This document shows, one piece after another, positions 49,594-61,508 of a DNA stretch of 64,000 nucleotides (position 1 is its first letter; each line of letters begins with the position of its first letter). The position numbers and the translations under genes are program-made. Under the pieces are notes generated by a model. That model did not search any database. It was not told the origin of the DNA and was given only the letters and a program-made list of their open reading frames with translations. The DNA is from Adiantum capillus-veneris (taxonomy: Eukaryota; Streptophyta; Polypodiopsida; Polypodiales; Pteridaceae), in NCBI GenBank assembly GCA_014529385.2, contig CM043947.1, forward strand, positions 98,800,036-98,864,035, given 5' to 3'.

Positions 49594-52500
49594 TGCCCTT
49601 TGTATGGCTCTATAACATTCAAGCGTACTTATACGTCTTGAAAAAACCAAGCAAAGCATACTAGAAATGGAATAACACCAAATCAATAAATGCATACCTG
49701 GAGATTTGAACGTAATGTTCACTTACTCATATTCAAATGGAGAGGAGCACGTCCCCTACCTGAAAAAACAAACAGCATTGCACTGGGAACCCTGGGTGTT
49801 GCCTTTGCAATCCAAGCCCTTGGATTAGAATCTACGTAGTCAAACCCTTGGTAAGACTCTTTGTAGAAACTGCCCAACTAGCAGATAACGGTAACCAACA
49901 TAGTCAACCGTGTACATAGTGATTGGAATCAACTTGAAAAGTATGTGCGTCCGCTACCGCATGGTAGATTGCCGAATTGTTTCCTTCAAAGTATAACTGG
50001 GAGAGATCAACTGTGATCCTCAATGCAAATCAAACCGTGATCCTTAATGCCTATGGGGTGATGTAGCAATCACCCGTCGGGTCTTATCCCAAAATAGTAT
50101 GTCCATAGACAGTCCGTACTACTAGAGAGAGAGCTGGAGACCCACACAAGTAAACTGCCAAGATCGTATGGACATCCATGCTATCGTAACTAATTTCTTC
50201 ATCTATACTTTCTTGTAGAGATCAGCTGCATTGAGTTGAAGATTGTCAAAAACTCAAGTTAAGGATCGCACTGAAAACATGTAGTGCAAAAATGACACCC
50301 TAAACATCCGTAATGACAAGACTCTTGCTTGTCCATTAACGTCAATGTGTATTCCTTGGGTAGATCTTGAAAACAATCACCCAAAGAATGCCAATAGTTG
50401 GGTCTTACCCTTGGACTGACAACGGCTCTTAGTCTGTTTGGCTCATAGACCTTATGCAAAATAGTGTTCAATCGACGAACCGATGAAGACTATTTTGAAT
50501 AACATCTTAGCCACGTGCGAGCTGTGAGCTAGAGCACCTTGGCTCAAGCTGACTCACAAGCAAAACATGTATGAAAAACTTCTTAGAAATTTTTCATTAT
50601 TCTTGAGAGAAAAAAAAAAAGAGAGAAGAAGAGCATGCTGGGCTGAGGAACTTTCGTTAAATTTGTAGAGTGTGTGCCTAGAATGTGTGCTCTTAGACAT
50701 CTTATCCCTAGATTACAGCTTATCTTATAAGCATACCACAATCTGTTTGTGTGACGCTCTCATCAAGAGAGGCAACAGAAAACACAAGTCAAATTCTGAC
50801 CATCTACCGGGTATGGGTTGTGACTGTATGAGGATGACTTCAATAGGGCATCTTGCCGGTGAATCTAGTCAAAATTTTAGGTTCTTTTAGTGTTGTTGAG
50901 TGGTGATAGCAACCAAAAATCAAATTAAACAATCCATCCGTAGTCTGCCCTTGACAGAGTTGCGAGTGTGTTAGTGGAAGAATAATGCATGAAGCGGTAG
51001 TATTGAATCCACTTCACTAGCATACCTTGCATGAAGAATTGTAAGCCCTTGCGGAGAGTGATGGCCTCAACCGTGAGAACCAAAACTATAAGTACCTTGC
51101 ATAGTTTAGACTGGTAGGGATTCTGTGAGCTGATATTCCCTATTTTTCAAGTTCCCTAAAGTCGTGCTTCCTATAGAATTGCCAAAGCACTTTGCTTCCC
51201 ACAATGATAGTTATTGCCAAGTAAAGTGTAAATAGGCAAAACCAGGAAAAACTTAAACTTAGCTAACCTGGTCGTTGTTGCTCCAACCAGTTGTCATGAG
51301 TTGGGAGGGAAACTTATTCCAAAACGGCCCATAGCCATATCTGGAGAGACACCCTCATATGTCCTATACACCCGTCTGGTACATAAGGCCATAACCTGCA
51401 AAATTTAATCCACCTGCAAACACCTTTCCTATTCCTTCCCCATTGTATATGCTCATAGCATATGCCAAACGTGACCAGCTTCAATGCAAGATGTAGTAGA
51501 ACACATACAAGTTAGCACTTCTTAGACTTCGCTGGCTCTATGAATGATAGCGCCCATGATCATTCATTTCGTTGCATACGAGAGTTATCAAGCACATGCT
51601 CAATAACTACTCTACTTCATGCCGTCAAGGGACTTGCCGAAAGACATGTTATTGAGAATCTTGCGAGTGCTCAATAATGAAAAAGATATCTTAGTTCTCC
51701 CATAGTTTAGCAAGTTGTATATGGACCTCTGCTCCTCTGTCATGGAAGACCCAAATCAAGGAAAAAATCTGGTTTTTGCATCAAAAGATGCTTGTGCTGA
51801 GGATCATAAACTTGGTTGATTCGCCTTGCTGACCAACATCGTCAAATAATAATTAATGATTGTCCTTGCCGAGCATCTTGACTGGACAAAGCATAGGCCT
51901 TGCCTAACTTGAGCACAGGCATTGCCTGACACAAGGTTAGTTACCCTAGAGGTTGTGCTTTGGGATTGAAACCACCCAATCATAGGTTTGATCCTCTATT
52001 TGAGCTTGGGGATCAAAGTGTTGGCAATCACATGCTATTGAATGATACCCGTGTACGGATTCGTGCTCCTTGCAATAGCAATCACAGCTGGACTGCTAGG
52101 CAACTATGCCACCCTGCATAAACTATGAGGGTAATCAACTGAGAAAAAAACAATATAAAGAGGTTACGTTGTTTCCATTCTTGTATTCGAATATGGTGTA
52201 TTCAAATCCATGCTTTTCCAATCAAGTGCTGATGTCGTAATTCATATTGAGGCCCTTGGTTGGTTTTCAATAGTCGGATAAATCGAGGTGTAAGCCCCCT
52301 TGAAACCTTTGAAGTCCCATCGTATGGCTTGAATGTTAGAGGATGCATCTTGAAGATTCTCCAAATCCATGTGATTTCCAATCCATGTCGAAATGAGAAA
52401 CCTTGTTTTCCTAATGTCATGGTGAAGTGGAAGCCTTGCTTCCTGAGAACTTCTTGTCATGCATGCCTTGGACTCCGCTTTCAATCCCGCCATGGAGAGA

Positions 52501-53000
52501 TAACAATTCTCTACATATAAAATATACAAAAAAATTTGTTTGCATGAGCACCTTGGCCAAGGATGTATTGTGAAGCACATGTGGCTCTGGACCATCCCAA
52601 CCCTTGCAAGCGTAACCGGGCGTGGGGCCTTGCCCCTACCCAAGGGATGGCCAATTTTAATTTTTGAAACTTTTTACCTAAAGAGAAAAAACAGCTTCAA
52701 AAAAACCGGAGATGGCGATCTACAGAACTACGTGGCCGCTGAGATGAGCTCCATGCATGCAAAGTAGAGCTTGAATGCCCACGGCGCTGCAACGGGAATT
52801 GCTCTACCCGAAAAGGATGCCTCGCTTATTCTTCTTCTGGAGAGGCTCGTATTCTCAAGGATGTGGATCGCCATCAGCAGAGGAAGTGTTCTATGAGAAA
52901 TAAAATAATATATTCTCAGATCGCCATCAACAGAGGAAGTGGTCTATGAAAAATACAATAATATATTTTATGATTTAGTAGCTTTGTAGACATATATTGC
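49594..53000. other. Unassigned DNA, right flank of the chromovirus
   Basis: No confident gene. A 52-bp direct duplication (atcgccatcagcagaggaag) lies at about 52869 and 52921. Exons of the gene that follows may begin in the last few hundred bases. Confidence 0.35.
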
Positions 53001-53273
53001 TCAATTTTTTGAGGTTTCTCAAGAGTAATGCAATGGAGTTTGGAATCTTGTGCTTAAACTGGATGAGTGCGAGCTAGTGAAAGAGACAAAGGTTGAGCGT
53101 GTCACAATAACACTTATGAATAGAGCATTAGATGAAAGCATTGCTTCAGACGACCCTAGAAACTTTAGCATGCAATCCGAAAACAATATTTTCTCATTAG
53201 CCACATTCAAGGTTTGATATCAACAAGATTTTGCTTTAAAAAATGGTTAGACATGTTTCATTTGATTGGTTTG

Positions 53274-55356
53274 TGTTGAGAGAGAAGGAGAGAGCACAGA
53301 AGTAGAACCCCAAAGTGTGTAGAATACACACATGAGATGATGTATATATAGAGGGGACCTGGGTGCCATATATAGAGAAGCCATATATTGAGTAGCTTCA
53401 CATATAAGCTCAACACCCCCGCTCAAATAAGGGTCCCTAACTGTGGATGAAAAAACCCTTGGGGGATCAAGGGAAAACCCCACAGCTCTATATACACCCA
53501 CCGCTATATTATAAAAATCATTAAATATACAAATGTTTACGAGGAGCTACATCACTCCTTTTACAATGAATGTTTTATGAGGAGTTACATTACTCCTATC
53601 CTATCAAATACAATAATGAATACAAAGGTTCAATAAAGAGGTATAAAAGCTATCGATTAGCTTGTAATCAAAAGTGTCTCCTTGAATCTGCTGTGTAGCT
53701 TGTCATCAATATGGCATCACCAAACATATCTTCATAAATCTTTTATTGTCACCAAGTTTGTCTTCATAAAATCAATTCTTTGATCAATCCTACATAGATC
53801 ATAGACTCCAAAAAGAACATGTCATGAAAATTATTAGCATCGTTAATGAAATAATTACGTTCACAATGCCATAAGAGATGGTTCGCGACGCCACTCTTTT
53901 GACGACATATATACGCACGACAACATATGGTACATAAAGTATAAACGTAAAAGTACAAAATGTGTGATTACGTGATACAAATGATATGTGTATATACTAC
54001 ATAAAACAACATTTATCAATGTAGTGATCAATGAATAACATCAAAGTATTAACAAAATATCATCATTATATCAATAAAAATGAATAAATGACCATGGTAT
54101 CAACGAAAAGCATCATGATATCACCGAGAATAATCATTGTATCAACGAAACAACATTATGGCATCACCGAGAATAACCATGGTATCAACGAAACATCATC
54201 ATGGCATCACCGAGAATAACCATGGTATCAACGAAACAACATCATGGTATCACCGAGAATAACCATGGTATCAACAAAACATCATCATGGTATCAACAAA
54301 AATCACCATGGAATCAACAAAACAACATCATGGCATCACCGAGAATAACCATGGTATCAACGAAACATCATCATGGCATCACCGAGAATAACCATGGTAT
54401 CAATGAAATATCATCATGGCACCACCGAGAATAACCATGGTATCAATGGCATATCATCATGGTATCAACGAAAATCACCATGACCAAAGTATTAACAAAA
54501 CATCATCATGGTACCATCAAAATCACTATGGTATCAATGAGAAATTATCAATAAAACGACGTAAACTATATCTCTAAAAGAATAATTATACGAGAATCAA
54601 TGAACGAGTATATCATATAACAAAAGATCATGTACCAACAGTAGCTCGATAGAATTTGGACGATCATCAACGGCTCGACTGAATCGGAACGATGTGTAAC
54701 TGGCTTCTTCTGCAAAGTTATAGACCACATCGATTCCGGTCTCCCATAGCGGGTAGTTTCTTCTGCAAAGTTGTAGAACACATCGATTCCGGTCTCTCAC
54801 GCGGGTAGTTTCTGCAAAATCATTTTCAATAAGCAGAAAAATAAAAAACAAAAAGCGGAAGTTGCTTTTCAGGTATGTACACAGTCCGCGAACGATAACT
54901 CAAAATCGGTGCAGAATTTGAAAACACTTCTTTCTGCAAAGTTGTAGACCACATCAATTCCGGTCTCTTTCGCGGGTAGTTTCTGCAAAATCGTTTTTAA
55001 TTAGCAGAAAAATCAAAAACAAAACGCGGAAGCTGTTTTTCAGGTATGTACGCAGTCCGTGAACGATAACTCAAAATCGGTGCAGAATTTGAAAAAATTT
55101 TCTTCTGCAAAGATGTAGACCACATCGATTCCGATCCCTCTAGCGGGTAGTTTCTGCAAAATCGATTTTGATCAGGAGAAAAATCGAAAACAGAAACGTA
55201 CTGCTCTGATACCATGTTGAGAGAGAAGGAGAGAGCACAGAAGTAGAACCCCAAAGTGTGTAGAATACACACATGAGATGATGTATATATAGAGGGGACC
55301 TGGGTGCCGTATATAGAGAAGCCATATATTGAGTAGCTTCACATATAAGCTCAACA
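53274..55356 (-). mobile_element. TRIM-like miniature LTR retroelement, 2.08 kb
   Basis: Identical-looking 142-bp direct repeats (53274-53415 and 55215-55356) have tgttgag...ctcaaca ends and are flanked by gtttg (53269-53273, 55357-55361). On the - strand the primer site tggtatcagagc (55214-55203) directly follows the right LTR, and a purine tract (53427-53416, tttgagcggggg) precedes the left LTR. There is no gag or pol. It lies wholly inside an intron of the surrounding gene. Confidence 0.93.
54060..55160. repeat. Two internal tandem arrays of the TRIM
   Basis: 54060-54540: about ten imperfect copies of a 40-45-bp unit built on catcatggcatcaccgag and aataaccatggtatcaacg. 54707-55160: units starting ttctgcaaag at 54707, 54761, 54932 and 55103; the last three are 171 bp apart. 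Apparent ORFs here (e.g. 54201-54434) are repeat artefacts. Confidence 0.85.
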
Positions 55357-56828
55357 GTTTGGTTTTCCCATTTCAGGTGCTTGTAGAGAATTTCGATATT
55401 CTTAACTGGGTTTTCTATCAAACAAGTATTCCTGAAGTCATAAGCGAACAGATAAATTGAAAGACACTCGATGTATTAGGCATGGGTTCATACACAGTAG
55501 AGTGGCATATGGTTGGAGATCTCAAAACCCTAAAGTGTATGTACAACATCTCAAAAGGAGAAACGAGTAAAAGCCCTTGTTTGTATTGCATGGGAGGAGT
55601 CATTGGTCTTGACAAAAGAAATTGGAGGAGAGCACCAGACAGGCACTTGCAGGACCTTAACTTCCACCCAGTGTTGGATATTCCACTATCCAGAGTACAT
55701 ATTTGCACGATGCATGCACTTTGCACAATCATTGAGAAACTTATGTTTTGGTACATTTTTTTTGCTTGGACTACTCGGCCAGCATCAACAAAACAAAGGG
55801 CTATATTATCATTGGAAACTATTTTCTCATATATGGGCTTGCATGGAGGACATGTGAAAATAGAGCAGGACGAGAAGAGGTCTAAGAATGGTCGAGATGT
55901 GCCAAAGAAGCTGTCTATTGGCGGTGTGAAAGCCCGTCTCTTCTTGTCGATGCCAACAAGTGGCAGACAACACAAAAGCCAAAGTGCTCAGGAAAGGTTG
56001 ACATTGAGATACAACTGGTGGAGAAACCTACACAATGCAGTGGTTGACCACACAGACAATGGTGCAGCAAGGACTCGCAAAGCGAACGTGTGCAAAAGTT
56101 TGGATTCCATATTCAAGTTCTGTGAGCTCAATACTTAGAGAGATACTGACTATACATTGTTTCAAGACGCTCTGGAGACCTTCCACAGGTCTTTCATAGC
56201 TGCATGGATAAATCAACACATAACTCATTACATGGTATATTACTTTATTTGATAAAATTGTGATTATATATTTACATATAAACAATAGGCTGGTCTTTTT
56301 TGTAGCATATCATATTCAACCACATGCCTTGGTTTGCTAGGCAGTATGGTAGCTTGGATATATGGTCTACACAAGGTATGGAGAAAACTCACTACCAAGC
56401 CCATACTGGCTATTTCAGCCACACTTGTCACGGCGGTGGTGCAAACAAAGCTAACAGTTTGGAGGAACTACATCAATGGACTTATCAAAAACTTATGCAT
56501 AGAACACACCAAAAGGAATGTGTCAAAGACAATTAGATTGGCCAAGAAATGAGATTAGCAAGAAAACGACGGAAGAAGGAAATATGGGAGGCATCGTCTA
56601 TGGCATCGCAACATGCAGAGTGGCAACTTCAAAAAGAACGCATTGGAAAAACTTGGACAACTCCGACCCAAGTTTTTTGAGACTTCCTAAAGATAGCACA
56701 TTGTAACACAATATAATTTTTGTGCCAAGAGAAGACAACCATCCACAAAAGTGAGAAACATTATGTACTTATTGTTTTGATAGAAAATGTACTATTTTTT
56801 GGCATTGACAATATACATTGGAGCTTCT

Positions 56829-58463
56829 CTATTTTTCATCTTCGTCAGGAAAAGTTACAAAATATTCTCGCCTTTTTGCCTGTTGTGTGTTATCGTCTTC
56901 TTCTTGCCTTGGTCTTTTACAACCCAGTCCTGCAGGTTCGTTTGTCGACAATACATTTATCTCCACCTCCACAGCCACAAGAGACATTTCTTCAGTAGGC
57001 AGATGCGCAATTGGTTGTTTATTGCGGAACATAGCATGCTTGTCATACTCTAGTAATTCCACAGGGTCAGTGATTCCGCATGCCAAACCATATGCTGCTT
57101 GGGTCAAAAAATAGTGACTACGCAAACCATACATTCTTGGCCCTTGGCCAAACATATACAATGCGGCCTTTTTTTCTAAAAGCATTATTTTATCTGCGTT
57201 CCACCTAATGACGGCCCCTCCTAAATATCTTGAAAGTGTCTTCAACGTCATCAAAGGTAGCTCCGCGTTGTCATTGGAGAAGGACGAATGGAAGACCAAA
57301 AAACTGGGATACTTAAGATTCTTTAACTATTGGCCGAGAGAGAAATTCTTCCCTAAATCTCCCATGCCTCATCCACGAGGGCGAGGAATGAAGGTATCAT
57401 CATAGACCACCAATTGCAACAAATTAAAGTTATGAAATGAGATAAGTAAAAACCAAAAAGGTAAGGCAAAAGAAAAAAGATTACCTTCTGGTTTTCATCT
57501 TCCTCAAGTAAGTCCTCATTCCATAGATTGATGCCTCCCTGACCGCCAGTGGGCGCATTGGAGGTTGAGGCCAAAGATGATGAAGAAGTGCTTGCATTAC
57601 CCATTTCTTCAATCCCTAGCTTTTTTTGCACTTCCATGAACTCCTTTTCTGTTGGAAGCGTGCGCTCATACCTAGCAACATCATTGTAAATCATCACAAG
57701 TGCACTTGCGGGGTCAACGAACTCATCCTCATTTACATGGGCATCTATAACAGAATACTTGTCGTGCTCAGGGTCAATGATAGCATCATCCTCTTCGAGA
57801 TTGTGTGCCAAGATGGCAAGGCAATAGTCCTCTCGAAGGCAAAAAGCTCCATAATGTTGTTAAGCATGACATACTGCAAATCACCAATAGGTATGGTAGG
57901 TAGAGCCCTAGTAGGAAAAGCACCCTCCTGAAGCTTAACTCCCTCTGAAACCTACAAGGCAAGGCCTCCCCGAGACTTGGGGTCTTGACCCTTCCCTGTC
58001 TGATCCTCTAGCGAGGCCTCTGCAGCATCAACATGCTCATCCAAAATTAAATGCAAATATAAAATAAAACCTGCATAATATTCAGCCACTCGACACTTGC
58101 GGTTATGAAGTGTACACTTGTAGTCTGTTATCCGCAAGTGCAATGGCAGCTTAAGGCAACTCCTAGAAAATATGTGTTTCTTGGAGAAGTCCGAATTGAT
58201 ATCCTTCATGTGAACAAAACGAACTCCTTGTATCTTGACAGTGGCACCGGACGTTTGTTGCTAGTAGGTCTGCTCAAAACCTAATAGGTAATGTTGCGCG
58301 GAGACAATCGACTCATGCAAAGAAAATCTGGATTGAACATCCACCTGATCTCTGTCTCGCGCTGTTGAAGCCCAGTGCCGTATAGAAAATGTGATAGTTT
58401 GTCTTGGGGGGAATCCTGAGAGCAAGGCACTTCCTCCTCTGCTTCAACATTGAAGGGGTCCAT
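56829..58463 (-). CDS. Unrecognised multi-exon gene, acidic/basic C-terminus
   Basis: A possible start is the ATG at 58463 (MDPFNVEAEEEVPCSQDSPQ). Likely exons include 58463-58281, about 58230-57950 (KDINSDFSKKHIFSRSC, YKCTLHNRKCRVAEYYAG), about 57811-57484 (AHNLEEDDAIIDPEHDKYS, a Ser-rich linker, LLEEDENQK before a gtaatc donor) and 57290-56829 (LGGAVIRWNADKIMLLEKKA, a nuclear-signal-like KRPRQEEDDNTQQAKRRE). I do not recognise the family. It is convergent with the preceding + gene and divergent from the H3-like gene, which lies 0.8 kb away. Exon joins are uncertain and some frames do not connect cleanly, so it may be damaged. Confidence 0.4.
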
Positions 58464-58559
58464 AACGGAAATTCAAAAGCAAAGAAAGACTTTAGAGCAC
58501 AACATCCAAACAAAGGGCAAATGGGGGAGCAAGTCATATTTATAGGACTCCCGAGGACA

Positions 58560-59120
58560 TTGATGACATCGATTGACGTGCATCATGGGGCCACCGTGCA
58601 TCATGCAGTCGCTGTGATGATTACGCCACGTGTCAGCCGCCGTGGAACGGTCGTGCCACAATGAGAAATTGGTGCCGCCACTCCACAAAAGCACCGCTAT
58701 CGCGTTTTGGCGCGACAACTTCTTCTCGTGTCATAACGCGATACGGACAATCGAGAGTACTCACGAACGCCCCGTATCGTGTTGTGATGGGATGCCTTTT
58801 TGTCGCGCCACAGCGCGATACTTGTGGTCAAACTAACCGTGACCTTATTTATCGTGTTTTGACGCGACAACATTTTGTCTTGCCACAATGTTAACACTTC
58901 AATTTGGAACCATCAGGGTCCGCCTCCTCGCGTTGTGCCGTGACATACCGTTGTTGCTAGGGCAACATGTTGGGGCGCTTCTTTCCTCGTCGTGCCACAC
59001 CGCGAATAGGCAGTGCATCTAATTTTGGCACCACCAATATCTCGTTGAGTCCCGATGTTCCACGTGGCACGTAATCATTATGCTCGGACACTTCCCGTCA
59101 TACCTCGCAATTTCATGATT
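58560..59120. promoter_or_regulatory. Divergent intergenic region with repeated gcgacaac / cgcgata motifs
   Basis: Between the - gene and the H3-like + gene lie several copies, in both orientations, of a 20-25-bp motif such as tatcgcgttttggcgcgaca (58697), its inverse around 58728-58743, ccgtatcgtgttgtga (58772), cgcgccacagcgcgata (58803) and tatcgtgttttgacgcgaca (58849). Spacing between forward copies is close to 76 bp. These could be protein-binding sites in a shared promoter or subterminal transposon repeats. Confidence 0.5.
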
Positions 59121-59257
59121 AATGCATCCGCCTCTTCTCCTGATTAACACCCCCCCCCCCTTTTTTCTCATCCTTTTTTCTGAAGTGTCTCTAGTCACTC
59201 TGCATTTTTGTCCACATCCAGATTTCCATATTTCCTCACATTCTCCTCGTTCAGGTC

Positions 59258-61276
59258 ATGGCCAGCACAAAGCAAACAGCAAGGAAGGTTTATCCTGGCC
59301 AGTCTGGTCCGCAGGGGCAGGCTAGCTCGTCTGCAGTGCAGCCGTCAAGAGCGTAGGTGATTCCGGGCAAGACCATGCCGCAGTTACGGGTAACAATGCG
59401 AAGAAGAAGATACAAGCAGAATAGGAGCATTCTACTCGAACTTCGTAAGCTCCAAAAGCACATTTCCTTGGCAATACCTAAACTGCCATTCCAGAGAGTT
59501 TTTCGCGAGATTTGCGAGCAACACAACCTGAATTTTCGGTGGTCTCGAAGTGCAATGGGGTGCTTGCACGAGGCCGCCGAGGATTTTTTTGTAGAGATTT
59601 TCCAGGACAGCTACATTCTCTCGGCCCACACCCATAGGGAAACATTGATGCCACGAGACATCAACACACTTCGCCTTCTCAAGTTCGGGTATGACAAAAC
59701 AATATCGCCTGCCGGTATTTCAGATCGAAAGATAGACAATATTCTTAGAATACCACCTACTGACAAGGTCAAAGTTCATGAAGTGTCTACACAAATTCAT
59801 CAATACAGCACCCGTCTTGACACCGAGTACAACACAACAGAAGAGGATAGTGAAAGATTGGAGAAGTTACGCCTTGAGATGATGGAGGAACAAATGGAAG
59901 ATGCCATCAGCGACGCCAACGCTGATGATTTGTCATTGCTGTTTTCCTATTTCCATGTTGGCCTTCCTCTGTGGGGACGCATTCTACATTTTCCCTATCA
60001 CCCCCACGAGATTGCAATTTTACAGAACCGGACGAGGGAACTCACAGACTCAATCATCAATTTCTTGCTTTGGTGCGTGCTATTCTTTTTTTAACAATAA
60101 ATTCTTTTAATATATTGAATTTTGTACGACACGAATTTCTTTACAGTTTTGTAGTTTCAAATTTTCCTTGGAATATGCAATGATGTCGCCGTCCTTGACT
60201 CGAACCTCTCGGTCGTTTTGACGGCCGAGAATACATCTTTAGTGGAAGTAGTTGACTGGTTTTAGTCAATGAACATGGAGACGTCAATTTTTTTCGTTCT
60301 GGCTTATCATGAAGGGTACGCAATTTTTTCGATAGTAAAATTATTTTATCTTGAACTCTAATTTGTTGTGATGACATATGTTTTGCTTATGTTTATTTGT
60401 AACAACACTCATTGGAGTCTTGTTCTCTTACACCTTAAACGAAATTGGTGCTACCTTCCTAATTCATCCCATGGATTTCATGGTGAAGTAGGTAGGTAAG
60501 AGGTTTTGTATTTTGTTTGACATCGCATAGAATTTTGTTAAAAGTCACTTATGAAATTTAATTGTATTTTTCACAGATCTGTTCAGAAGCTTGTGACTGC
60601 TCTTGAAGCTTTAACGCAAGAGCAGATATATGATAATCTTATGATTATTAGTTGCAAAGTCCCTAAGCAGGATGATGCCTACTCTTGTGGATGGAGGGTT
60701 TTAATCAATGAAGAAATTTTGTTACGGGTCATGCTTGATGGAAGTCGTAGAAGTGTAAGAATTTGACACTCGTTTATAGATTTGTATCTTAATAAGTTAG
60801 TAGCCATGTTAATTAACATGATGTTCTTAACGTAGGTAAGAAATTTGGCAGATTATTCAAAGGATGATGTTTCTTCATTTAGAAATAGAATGATTGAAAA
60901 CTCGATCAATTGCACGACCATGCGTCCAGACGGAGCACGTGATTCTTTTATCCCGCAAGCACCAAGGTCCACTCCTAGGACTCTACCGACAAGATACCCC
61001 TTGTCTGCCATACCAACACAAGCACATATCAATATCTCCCCAGATGCCTCCCCAACCCAAGCTCCCACCAGCTCTCGTCCTCAAGAAACAGCTCCAGAAC
61101 CCTCAAACCCCCCACCTAGCACCTCTCCTGCTCATGAAGCAGCTCCAGAGCCCCCAGCCCCCCCACCCAACACCTCTACTTCTCATGAAGCAGCTCCAGA
61201 ACCCCCAAACCCCCAAGCCACCACCTCTCCTGAACCTCAACCAACAATCCCCACATCACCGCATGCACAAGATTAG
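59258..61276 (+). CDS. Divergent histone H3-like protein joined to Ulp1/SENP-like protease exons
   Basis: From ATG 59258 the tail reads MASTKQTARK, as in H3 except residue 3. TAG at 59354 interrupts the same frame, which then stays open to 60094 with a full H3 fold: RYKQNRSILLELRKLQK, KLPFQRVFREI, RWSRSAMGCLHEAAEDFF, QDSYILSAHTHRETLMPRDI. Spacing from RY to KLPFQR and from REI to EAAE equals H3, with no CenH3-like loop insertion; the equivalents of H3 Lys56, His113 and Arg116 remain. About 135 extra residues follow. Downstream exons carry CNNTHWSLVLLHLKRNW (60398-60450) and, at about 60578-60755, KVPKQDDAYSCGWRVL, the His and Gln-Cys signatures of C48/Ulp1 proteases. A last exon ends in a repeated Pro-rich tail (HEAAPEPP), stop 61276. 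Introns near 60100-60154, 60500-60577 and 60756-60837 fit GT-AG. Another in-frame TAG lies near 60265. Whether H3 and protease form one protein is inferred. Confidence 0.7.
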
Positions 61277-61508
61277 AAAGAGATTATGAAATGTACTTTT
61301 GACAAATTGATTACAAGTAGTGGATCGAAATTTGACTTTTGTTTTGATTACGGTTCAAAGTTTACAAAATGTTGTGTACAGCTTTTCAAAAAAATGGGAG
61401 AGTGAGGACCCAATGGTGTTTGGTAATGTAGAGAGCTGCCTTTGTCGAGTAATCTTTGAGAATAGTATTTGAATCATTGTGTATAGTGAGTTCACTATTC
61501 CAAGTCTA

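Larger units (their letters stand above)
53010..56680 (+). pseudogene. Transposase-like CxxC protein gene, intron-containing, with in-frame stops
   Basis: Exons fit about 53010-53211 (donor aag/gtttga), 55377-56234 (acceptor cccatttcag) and 56306-56680, joining in phase. The middle exon has EWHMVGDLKTLKCMYNISKG, then CLYCMGG, then IPLSRVHICTMHALCTIIEK; the last has MPWFARQYGSLDIWSTQGME then KTHY. This pattern (GD.k.L, CxxC, LH/MH, W-[ST]-x-Q-G-x-E-K) recalls, from memory, a multi-copy family of transposon proteins in repeat-rich eukaryotes; I cannot name it with certainty. In-frame stops: TGA 55458-55460, TAG 56136-56138 and TAG 56534-56536 (the last could be the true end). A miniature LTR element sits in intron 1. 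Basic C-terminal tail (ARKRRKKE). Confidence 0.55.

Noticed and set aside
52242-52643. 133-residue - strand open frame
   Set aside because: No domain recognised, no supporting splice or promoter signals, and overlapping frames of similar length on the other strand.
54201-54434. Repetitive His/Asn/Ser-rich open frame
   Set aside because: It is a translation of the ~43-bp tandem repeat inside the TRIM.
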